Origin: Bacteroidota bacterium
Lineage (GTDB): Bacteria; Bacteroidota; Bacteroidia; UKL13-3
Length of the DNA stretch: 6,422 nt
Reading direction: 5' to 3'
Assembly: GCA_004293295.1 (NCBI GenBank)
Contig: RDYC01000328.1
Span: 1-6,422, forward strand
Each line of letters starts with the position of its first letter. The first letter of the stretch is position 1. This document shows, piece by piece, positions 1-4,569 of the stretch. The notes below the pieces were generated by a model. The model made no database searches. It worked only from the letters and a program-made list of their open reading frames with translations, and was not told where the DNA came from. The position numbers and the translations under genes were made by a program.

Positions 1-1
1 C

Positions 2-391
2 ATACCGGATAATTAAACACAGCAAAACGACTTCCACGGCAGCGCCAAACACCATATGCATCCAAGCTTCTCCGGCCAAATTAAACAATACATATGGAAT
101 ATGAACCATAGCCACGATGATGTTTGTTAAACGATTTACTCTAGCAGGTAGTGCAGCAGAGAGAAAAATCATCAATATCGGAATCGTTAAAGCAATAACT
201 ACGGTTAAAAGAAATGTTTGTGTAATTTCAAAAACAAACACCTTTCCAGCCAATATACTTTGCAGTGAGCCCGGCATATATAAGTGGAAATAATCTAAAT
301 AAGTGTAGAGAAAGAAGAAACTCGTCCAGAGAAAGGCAAGTTGTAGCTTTACATTAATTTTCTTGTCCTCCAAGGCATTTTGTGTATTCAT
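2..391 (-). CDS. DUF6326-like small multipass membrane protein (N-terminal 130 residues, 3' end cut by window edge)
   Basis: This is an open frame starting with ATG at 389-391 and running off the left edge with no stop. The translation begins MNTQNALEDKKINVKLQLAF and then has hydrophobic segments at about residues 15-35 (LAFLWTSFFFLYTYLDYF), 52-75, 84-104 and 110-129, so at least four membrane spans. The pattern of a short charged N-terminus, 'KINVKLQLAFLWTSFFFLYTYLDYFHLYMPG', a 'IPILMIFLSAALPARVNR' segment and a glutamate-containing last helix (AAVEVVLLCLIIRY) matches what I remember of the DUF6326 family, whose function is unknown and whose members are about 140 residues long, so little is missing. 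It lies 31 bp downstream of the barrel protein gene on the same strand with no promoter motif between them, so it is probably the last gene of that transcript. The family call is from memory; membrane topology is seen directly. Confidence 0.75.
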   Translation of the reverse strand, partial: MNTQNALEDKKINVKLQLAFLWTSFFFLYTYLDYFHLYMPGSLQSILAGKVFVFEITQTFLLTVVIALTIPILMIFLSAALPARVNRLTNIIVAMVHIPYVLFNLAGEAWMHMVFGAAVEVVLLCLIIRY

Positions 392-422
392 AATTTATAG
401 GTTTTGGTATCTCTATATTTTA

Positions 423-1052
423 CTAAAAGTTAAATCCAACATTAAGTCCGGGTTCCGGAAAGATGAATTTAGACCATTTATCATCCAATTGTTTAAAACC
501 ATCAGGTAACTTGGTGTGATAAGCACGATGGGTCATACATATGGATGGTTGAAAGAAAAATTTATCCTTAAAGAGTTTGATGTGATAACCAACACGGTAT
601 GAATTAAAAATCTGAAAACCATGATCAATCTTTTTTCCGTTATCGTTCACAAATACCTGATAGGTAGGCATTACATCCAACTGCGCATACCATCCCTTCC
701 ATGCAAATCGTTGGTATGAGAGAGTTGCGCCAAATTCGCGCACATAACCCGGGAATTTTTCTTCAGGCTTATAATAGGCATTGTTCAGAAATGGATGAAT
801 ACCATTGGGCCAAGCATATCTCCATGTTTTTGGAGATATCCTGATTACATCTTTTCCGGTAATCCGATAACCGAAATCTAATTGTACAAAGTTGGGTGGG
901 TTTTTTGTGTCAAAATTGCCCATAATAACAAATAGGGAAGTGCCAACGAACCACTTTTTGTACGTGCTGTCAGTTTTACCATACTGTGCATTTACCTGCA
1001 AATTGCTTATTAAAACCAAAACCAATCCAACCCATAAAACTTTCTTTTGCAT
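423..1052 (-). CDS. Predicted outer-membrane beta-barrel protein, function unknown
   Basis: A 209-residue protein with a clear Sec signal peptide: MQKK, a hydrophobic core at residues 5-20, and a likely cut after V20-N-A22 (before QYGK). The mature part has no membrane helix. It is made of alternating aromatic and hydrophobic strands separated by short polar turns (WFVGTSLFVIMGNF at 34-47, NFVQLDFGYRI at 54-64, EFGATLSYQRFAWKGWYAQLDVMPTYQVFV at 106-135, FQIFNSYRVGYHIKLF at 146-161, FFFQPSICMTH at 166-175). It ends in GLNVGFNF, and a terminal phenylalanine is the usual BAM-recognition ending of outer-membrane barrels. It resembles unnamed Bacteroidetes hypothetical proteins I have seen; no substrate can be assigned. 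It has its own promoter motif and candidate operator in the 79-bp gap to the upstream Crp-type regulator, which makes it a likely regulator target. Confidence 0.8.
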   Translation of the reverse strand: MQKKVLWVGLVLVLISNLQVNAQYGKTDSTYKKWFVGTSLFVIMGNFDTKNPPNFVQLDFGYRITGKDVIRISPKTWRYAWPNGIHPFLNNAYYKPEEKFPGYVREFGATLSYQRFAWKGWYAQLDVMPTYQVFVNDNGKKIDHGFQIFNSYRVGYHIKLFKDKFFFQPSICMTHRAYHTKLPDGFKQLDDKWSKFIFPEPGLNVGFNF

Positions 1053-1077
1053 CTTTTTTTCATGTTAAATCACGCGG

Positions 1078-1085
1078 CAAAAGTA
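1078..1085 (-). promoter_or_regulatory. Bacteroidetes -7 promoter motif (TACTTTTG) for the barrel gene
   Basis: Read on the minus strand this octamer fits the Bacteroidetes sigma -7 consensus TAnnTTTG exactly. It ends 25 bp upstream of the ATG at 1050-1052, which gives a short leader. No TTTG is found at the expected -33 spacing. That place is taken by the palindrome at 1101-1122, as would be expected for an activator-dependent promoter. The motif is seen directly; promoter activity is inferred. Confidence 0.55.
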
Positions 1086-1100
1086 AATTGGCCGGACGTG

Positions 1101-1122
1101 TTAACCCGTTCACTTAAGTTAA
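1101..1122. promoter_or_regulatory. Candidate Crp/Fnr-type operator, interrupted palindrome TTAAC-N12-GTTAA
   Basis: The arms TTAAC (1101-1105) and GTTAA (1118-1122) are perfect inverted repeats around a 12-bp spacer. The total of 22 bp is the usual footprint length of a Crp/Fnr dimer. Its centre (1111.5) lies about 38 bp upstream of the start site predicted from the -7 motif at 1078-1085, close to the -41.5 placement of class II activator sites. It sits directly between the regulator gene and the barrel gene, and begins 10 bp past the regulator's stop codon. The sequence differs from the E. coli Crp box, and the link to the adjacent regulator is inferred from position. Confidence 0.45.
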
Positions 1123-1131
1123 AAAAGAAAG

Positions 1132-1713
1132 TTACCCCCTGCTTTTTTCTGCAATTCGTGCCCTTAGCCTGCTTAGTGATTGCGGTTTGATGCCTAAAAA
1201 ACTCGCTAATTGGTGTTGTGGTACACGTTGAATAAGATCCGGCCTATTTTGTAATAAGCTTAAGTACCGTTGCTCAGGTGAAGAAGTTTTAAACTCGTCA
1301 AAAGCTGTTTGTTGTTTGGCTAACAATTCTTCCGACAACATCCTGCACATGATTTCAAACTTTGGAAATTTAGTATTCATTTCTATTCCCATATCAGCAT
1401 CTGAAACCAACAGAATACTGTCTTCAGTACAACTTATGTAATAATCAGAAGGCGTTTTGTTTACAACACAATGTGGTGTTATGCCTTCCATTTCGGTGTA
1501 GAAAGCGGTTGTTTTTTCTTCACCATCTATAATGTAATAAACACGAATACAGCCTTTTAAAACAAAGTAGCTATTTGGTGATTGTTGTCCTTTTTCGAGA
1601 AGAACTGTTCCTTTGTTTACTGTACGAAATATGTCTAACGACAGTATTGCGTTCTTCTCCTCTTCTGTAAGCGAAATATATTTTGATATAAAGTCAAATA
1701 AGATGTCTTGCAT
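1132..1713 (-). CDS. Crp/Fnr-family transcriptional regulator
   Basis: A 193-residue cytoplasmic regulator. Residues about 25-115 form the cyclic-nucleotide-binding-type beta-roll (GTVLLEKGQQSPNSYFVLKG at 35-54, then IRVYYIIDGEEKTTAFYTEME at 56-76). Residues about 118-145 are the dimerisation helix. The C-terminus carries a winged helix-turn-helix at about 163-188 (RVPQHQLASFLGIKPQSLSRLRARI). The 'SPEQRY...LL...PDL.QRVPQ...ASFLGI.PQSLSR.R' signature is typical of the large Bacteroidetes Crp/Fnr group. I see no cAMP-pocket arginine-serine motif and no Fnr-type N-terminal cysteine cluster, so the effector is unknown and may not be a nucleotide. Start: the ATG at 1711-1713 gives normal family length. 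Its leader contains a 21-bp inverted repeat (1732-1752). Downstream lie a candidate operator and the barrel gene, suggesting local control. Confidence 0.9.
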   Translation of the reverse strand: MQDILFDFISKYISLTEEEKNAILSLDIFRTVNKGTVLLEKGQQSPNSYFVLKGCIRVYYIIDGEEKTTAFYTEMEGITPHCVVNKTPSDYYISCTEDSILLVSDADMGIEMNTKFPKFEIMCRMLSEELLAKQQTAFDEFKTSSPEQRYLSLLQNRPDLIQRVPQHQLASFLGIKPQSLSRLRARIAEKSRG

Positions 1714-1730
1714 TGTTTGATGTTATTACC

Positions 1731-1809
1731 TGTTGTTGCACTTGCCAACAACTGCCGTTTGTTTAAAAAGCAAGTTTAGCAACTCCAAAATAAGGTATTT
1801 TTAAGCGAT
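1731..1809. repeat. Degenerate partial copy of the intergenic palindromic unit, upstream of the regulator gene
   Basis: The segment 1762-1809 lines up with the unit core at 5730-5774: TTTAAAA, GTTT, GCAACTC, AAAATA, GGTA, TTTAAGC and AT occur in the same order with small gaps, about 36 of 48 columns matching by eye. Just before it lies a perfect 7-bp inverted repeat GTTGTTG / CAACAAC with a 7-nt loop (1732-1752), in the same relative place as the TCCCGC hairpin of the 5691-5880 unit. The right half of the unit is not recognisable. The region is AT-rich, so homology is probable rather than certain. The 197-bp gap 1714-1910 holds nothing else that I can support. Confidence 0.45.
1732..1752. promoter_or_regulatory. 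Inverted repeat GTTGTTG-N7-CAACAAC in the leader of the regulator gene
   Basis: Perfect 7-bp arms at 1732-1738 and 1746-1752 lie 19-39 bp upstream of the regulator's ATG. In RNA it could form a hairpin with a 7-nt loop. In DNA its 21-bp length would suit autoregulation by the Crp/Fnr dimer. It occupies the place of the hairpin in the full intergenic unit, so it may instead be a remnant of that element. Only the symmetry is seen directly. Confidence 0.4.
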
Positions 1810-1910
1810 GTTAAAAAAAAATCGGGGTTGGGTGGGTCTTTTATAAGAAATATTCATTCGGAGAACTGAATTTTCGGCCAGCACTAAATATGCTTTTTGC
1901 CAAAAACTTA

Positions 1911-2597
1911 CTATGCATTGTTTGCTTTCTTTTGCAGCCTAAGCCTATAAAGTAAGAGTATTACAATTAATATGCTGGCTGTTGTAATCCCATAAAGTAA
2001 CATTGTTCTTGAATGGAGTTTTGTATTTACTTCTACTAGTTGTGATTTAAGAAATTCATTCTGAAGATTAATAGCGTTGTCATAGTCGGGTAGTAGTTTC
2101 TCGATTTCACCAATACGAATTAAACTATTTAATTCAAAGTCCTCGTCTTTCCCTTTGTCTGGATCAGAGGGGAAAGAAGCAATAAAATTGCCGCTAAGAA
2201 TTTGTCTTGTTCTTGTGCATCCATCGGTAGTTAAATGGCCACCATAAAAGTCTCGGTAGGCATAGACTAAATACATTTTTTCCTTTTCAAAGGATATTCC
2301 ACAACCGTCTTGGGAGTTATTAATTAAAGAAATAATATACGATTTTCTTTTACTTATGGAATGTTGAAATGTTAAACTGTCAACGCCACGGTAGAACTTA
2401 GAAACTTCAAAGTTGTCAACTACAAAAGGTCTCCTGGATATATCATTAAAACCTTTGACTGTATCAGTACTTAAATATTTTCCATAAAAAACCGCACTCG
2501 AGTATGTATAGCTTTTCTTAATACCCGCAATGCTGCAAGTACAAGCATGTAAAGTTATTGTTGTCAGTATAAATAAAGATGTAAGGATTTTTCTCAT
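1911..2597 (-). CDS. Secreted TIMP/NTR-like domain protein with C-terminal membrane anchor
   Basis: A 228-residue protein starting MRKILTSLFILTTITLHACTC. A longer reading from 2648 is possible, but it would start on the -7 motif at 2648-2655, and its first 17 residues precede a clear signal peptide, so I chose the ATG at 2595-2597. The mature N-terminus C19-T-C21 recalls the CxC start of tissue inhibitors of metalloproteinases (netrin-like, NTR fold). The later pattern fits bacterial NTR-like proteins: AVFYGKYLSTDTV (35-47), FEVSKFYRG (63-71), DGCGISFEKEKMYLVYAY (97-114) and TTDGCTRTRQIL (123-134). There are exactly four cysteines (19, 21, 99, 127), enough for the two N-terminal TIMP disulfides. 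Residues 198-217 are a membrane helix followed by RLRLQKK. LHAC is a poor lipobox, so lipidation is unsure. Target unknown; protease inhibition is not shown. Confidence 0.75.
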   Translation of the reverse strand: MRKILTSLFILTTITLHACTCSIAGIKKSYTYSSAVFYGKYLSTDTVKGFNDISRRPFVVDNFEVSKFYRGVDSLTFQHSISKRKSYIISLINNSQDGCGISFEKEKMYLVYAYRDFYGGHLTTDGCTRTRQILSGNFIASFPSDPDKGKDEDFELNSLIRIGEIEKLLPDYDNAINLQNEFLKSQLVEVNTKLHSRTMLLYGITTASILIVILLLYRLRLQKKANNA

Positions 2598-2647
2598 GAG
2601 TAACGCATAACAGTTTTGACAGCTAAAACAAGATATCACCTCGGACA

Positions 2648-2655
2648 CAAATATA
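2648..2655 (-). promoter_or_regulatory. Bacteroidetes -7 promoter motif (TATATTTG) for the NTR-like gene
   Basis: An exact match to TAnnTTTG on the minus strand, 50 bp upstream of the chosen ATG at 2595-2597. Because the motif overlaps the in-frame ATG at 2646-2648, transcription from here would exclude the longer reading and supports the shorter start. No convincing -33 element is visible. Confidence 0.45.
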
Positions 2656-2739
2656 GTTGCGAAATATTAAACTTCCATATACCATCACTTGCCTCGTCAG
2701 GTAGTAAAACGCCTGTTTAGCTGGTGTGCTTAATAGGCT

Positions 2740-2762
2740 GTCGCAGACCTGCGGTCTGTGAC
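2740..2762. other. Compact hairpin GTCGCAGACC-TGC-GGTCTGTGAC
   Basis: Ten base pairs (one G-T wobble in the plus-strand reading) close a 3-nt loop. It lies 34 bp past the stop of the small membrane gene at 2796. On the minus strand it is not followed by a U-tract, so it is a weak candidate for an intrinsic terminator. It resembles the 3-nt-loop hairpin at 5707-5721, also inside an intergenic unit, and I read both as parts of those elements. Confidence 0.5.
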
Positions 2763-2795
2763 TTGGGAGTATGCTCTTGAAAGTTTTCTGTCATT

Positions 2796-2984
2796 TTATT
2801 TTCCTTTTATTAAAGTTAGAATTAGAAGTATTAGTCCACCGAAAAATAGTCCTAAGCCAAGTAATAGGCAAATAGTGCTTATTGGGTGTCCTAACTTAGT
2901 CGTCCAAGCAAATGCGTTTAAAACCCATCCCAATATTACTGCTCCAAGTGATTGGAATAATTTATTTTTTTTCGTCAATTTCAT
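2796..2984 (-). CDS. Small two-helix membrane protein, unknown function
   Basis: A 62-residue protein beginning MKLTKKNKLFQSLG, with two hydrophobic helices (about residues 11-27, LGAVILGWVLNAFAWTT, and 37-58, ISTICLLLGLGLFFGGLILLIL) and a positively charged end (IKGK). I do not recognise a named family. An in-frame ATG at 3003-3005 would add MEWLRNL and overlap the upstream membrane protein gene by 13 bp. I prefer the inner start because the lysine-rich MKLTKKNK is a usual cytoplasmic lead-in and it follows the upstream stop (2993-2995) by 8 bp. Either way the two genes are translationally adjacent and very probably form one unit. The frame could be missed by gene callers because of its size, but its two clean helices and its tight spacing support it. 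Confidence 0.65.
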   Translation of the reverse strand: MKLTKKNKLFQSLGAVILGWVLNAFAWTTKLGHPISTICLLLGLGLFFGGLILLILTLIKGK

Positions 2985-2992
2985 AAGATTTC

Positions 2993-3442
2993 TTAACCAT
3001 TCCATTCATACCAATAATATCGTCCAAGTCCTAAGTTGCTAAAGAGTAGCAAGTGTCCTGCGATAAGTCCTACGAATATTACAACAGCAATTACTTTGTT
3101 TGTCAATATTTCTTGTTTATTCCTAATAATAGTGGTCAATAAAATTCCAAAAGCCGGTATTAGTCCAATGAACAGAAGTAAAAGAATCCAACCAAGTCCT
3201 TCTTTGTCGTGTCTACCACCTGAATAAAGCTTAATTAAAATATCGTTAAAGCCTACGAACAAATATGTCAACGCACTTATAGAAATGATTTTGATATCTT
3301 TGGTCCCGAAGCAAACAAGTGAGGTCGTGAATGTCAAAACAATTGGTGTCAGCATAATACTATTTGGAGCAAAAAAATGTCCAATGAATCCGTTTAAGAT
3401 TACCGTCAATGTCGCAAGTCCTAATGCTGTTTTATTGTTCAT
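2993..3442 (-). CDS. Multipass membrane protein, unknown function
   Basis: A 149-residue protein with five hydrophobic segments at about 6-25, 29-46, 52-71, 84-106 and 116-138, and no cleavable signal. The loop between segments 3 and 4 is charged (YSGGRHDKEGLG, 73-84), another positive loop is RNKQEILTNK (107-116), and the end is rich in aromatics (GLGRYYWYEWNG). No catalytic or transport motif is recognisable. It is paired with the 62-residue membrane protein that follows within 8 bp, or overlaps it, depending on the start used, which suggests that the two products work together. It starts (ATG 3440-3442) about 35 bp inside the block from the end of the intergenic unit at 3475-3606, and no -7 motif is visible in that gap. 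Another possibility is a small toxin-immunity or stress membrane pair, but nothing in the sequence shows this. Confidence 0.7.
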   Translation of the reverse strand: MNNKTALGLATLTVILNGFIGHFFAPNSIMLTPIVLTFTTSLVCFGTKDIKIISISALTYLFVGFNDILIKLYSGGRHDKEGLGWILLLLFIGLIPAFGILLTTIIRNKQEILTNKVIAVVIFVGLIAGHLLLFSNLGLGRYYWYEWNG

Positions 3443-3474
3443 ATTTTACTGTCGGTTGTGTCGTCATAGCCTTA

Positions 3475-3606
3475 CCGCTAGCAGCACCTACCCGAAGGTG
3501 GCGATTTCGAAGCTCTTTACAGTCAACGAAGCAGAAACTTTGATAGAAGTACAAAGCTTGATTTAACCGCTGAACCACCAATTTCTTGTAGGTGCCGTTA
3601 AGGGCT
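3475..3606. repeat. Intergenic palindromic unit (about 132 bp), attC-like fold
   Basis: The outer arms GCACCTAC (3484-3491) and GTAGGTGC (3588-3595) are perfect inverted repeats, and pairing continues outwards (TAGC 3479-3482 against GTTA 3597-3600, with one wobble). Further in, GGTGG (3497-3501) faces CCACC (3575-3579), and AAGCTCTTTAC (3510-3520) faces GTACAAAGCTT (3549-3559) with one mismatch. The whole can fold as a long imperfect hairpin with bulges, as integron attC sites do. Its right edge supplies the stop codon of the SH3-like gene. An open frame across the unit (3432-3629) is a reading of the repeat, not a gene. Confidence 0.6.
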
Positions 3607-4362
3607 GGCTTTCTTTCTCTCATTGTCAAGTTGTGCTTTCAATTTATTAAATTCCTTGTTGTCCGATTTCCCATTTTCCTCAACGTCAAAATGGTTTAAG
3701 AGTCCCCATTCAATGTTATCGAAAATACTTTTTCTCTGCTCGATGCTTTTAATTTTAGTTGCTTGTTCAATAACCAAGTTGGGATTGCATATAAAACAGT
3801 CGCCAATAGAAAAAGAAGGCATCTCGTTCGCTGAACCTTTGTCTGCCCACATTGTCGCAAAGAAAAGTTGTAGAACTTCAGTGTCACTTGTCATGCAAAA
3901 GTATTTAGGTAAAATGTTCAGTATTGGGTCATACTTAGTGTCGCTGTGAAATTCTAGTTCTCGAGCAGTTTTTCTGCGAGCAAGACTGTCTTTTGATTTC
4001 CAAGCATTCTGAAAATTGGAGGCTAAAATCCTTTGTCTGTTAAGTGTTTTTAAAATGAGTTCTTTTTGTTTTTTACTGTTAAGTTTTTCAACTTCTTTAA
4101 TTCTACTTTTATGAACAAAACCTTCCACTTGTCTACCTTTCCAAGCTGTCACTTTCGCCCATTCTGAATTGTCTACAAATTGGAAATAAAAGAAGTCTTC
4201 TGTGAAAAGTGTGTCAACCACTTTAAAGTCTTTACCCTGTCCGTTACGAACATAAGTAAAACCGTCTGGGTCGTTGATAATGGCAAGTTTGTTCTCAGCA
4301 AAAAGTGTCAGCGAGCAGAAAAAAGCCAAAATTGTCAATATATAGTTTCTCATTGTCGTCAT
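3598..4362 (-). CDS. Secreted protein with bacterial SH3-like domain
   Basis: A 254-residue protein with an N-terminal Sec signal peptide (hydrophobic core ILTILAFFCSLTLF, about 8-21; likely cut after FA22). Residues about 26-90 have the bacterial SH3 pattern: AIINDPDGFTYVRNGQGKDFKVVDTL, then FYFQFVDNSEWAKVTAWKGRQVEGFVHKSRIKEV, with the usual 'G..YVR.G.....VV' start and 'W..V......GFVH.S.I' end. SH3b domains commonly bind peptidoglycan or envelope proteins. The remaining 160 residues are mostly helical and charged with three cysteines (156, 189, 192; the last two in DCFICNP), and I do not recognise them. M1 (4360-4362) and M4 (4351-4353) are both possible starts; M4 (MRNYILT) gives the more usual signal peptide. 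The last codons (KKASP, stop) run into the intergenic unit at 3475-3606, whose boundary TTAACG provides the TAA. Confidence 0.75.
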   Translation of the reverse strand: MTTMRNYILTILAFFCSLTLFAENKLAIINDPDGFTYVRNGQGKDFKVVDTLFTEDFFYFQFVDNSEWAKVTAWKGRQVEGFVHKSRIKEVEKLNSKKQKELILKTLNRQRILASNFQNAWKSKDSLARRKTARELEFHSDTKYDPILNILPKYFCMTSDTEVLQLFFATMWADKGSANEMPSFSIGDCFICNPNLVIEQATKIKSIEQRKSIFDNIEWGLLNHFDVEENGKSDNKEFNKLKAQLDNERKKASP

Positions 4363-4370
4363 TTTAAGCT

Positions 4371-4538
4371 AGCCCATAACGTCAGTCTTTTTAAAACTAC
4401 GTTTTGTAGCTCAAAAATAGGTTATTTAAGCCATATAGTGAAGGGTGTAAAATTACCTCTAAACACTTGCCTTATTGCTTAAAAACAGCTTTTAGTCTTT
4501 TTTGATTTAAGTGGTGTAACGGTAACGTGTGTTAGCGG
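4371..4538. repeat. Intergenic palindromic unit, copy A
   Basis: This 168-bp unit is a direct repeat of 5691-5880. The 133-bp core (4391-4522) matches 5731-5863 at roughly 85% by eye. It starts AGCCCATAACGTCAGTC and ends GTTAGCGG (4531-4538). Internally TTTAAGCCATATAGTGAAG (4425-4443) is nearly repeated in reverse complement within 4468-4485, so the unit can fold on itself. Compared with copy B it lacks the TCCCGC hairpin insert. It separates the propeller gene from the SH3-like gene and carries a minus-strand -7 motif. Confidence 0.85.
4412..4419 (-). promoter_or_regulatory. -7 promoter motif (TATTTTTG) carried by repeat copy A
   Basis: An exact TAnnTTTG match on the minus strand, about 50-60 bp upstream of the SH3-like gene start. 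The same octamer is conserved at the same place in copy B. There is no clear -33 TTTG. The motif is seen directly; that the repeat acts as a portable promoter is inferred. Confidence 0.4.
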
Positions 4539-4569
4539 TTCGTTGCTTTTTTTGTTATTCTGTTCCAAG

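Larger units (their letters stand above)
2605..2774. repeat. Intergenic palindromic unit (170 bp) upstream of the NTR-like gene
   Basis: The left end reads GCATAAC (2605-2611) and the right end GTATGC (2769-2774), a near-inverted pair. The interior holds a strong hairpin (2740-2762) and a minus-strand -7 motif (2648-2655). The interior is not visibly homologous to the 4371 and 5691 units. The assignment rests on equivalent position between genes, similar length, the hairpin and the end motif. The end TGTTATGCGT, 8 nt before the downstream ATG on the minus strand, also occurs on the plus strand at the right end of the 5691-5880 unit (5871-5880). Confidence 0.4.

Noticed and set aside
1824..1836. 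G-rich run GGGG-TT-GGG-T-GGG as a possible G-quadruplex
   Set aside because: Only three G-tracts are present; a fourth is missing nearby on that strand.
1890..1910. TTTTTGCCAAAAA after the NTR-like gene as a terminator
   Set aside because: The symmetry has a single-base centre, so no loop is possible, and the stem would be almost all A-T.
2598..2648. Longer start for the NTR-like gene (MSEVISCFSCQNCYALL before MRKILT)
   Set aside because: It would put 17 residues in front of a clear signal peptide, run through the repeat end, and begin on the predicted -7 promoter motif.
2758..3566. Plus-strand open frames at 2758-3042, 3036-3227 and 3285-3566
   Set aside because: They are antisense to the two membrane protein genes, with no plausible start sites or domains. 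The mirrored hydrophobicity comes from the real minus-strand genes.
3432..3629. 65-residue minus-strand open frame (MTMRERKPALNG...)
   Set aside because: It reads straight through the palindromic unit 3475-3606 and overlaps the start of one gene and the end of another. It has no signal peptide, domain or start context.
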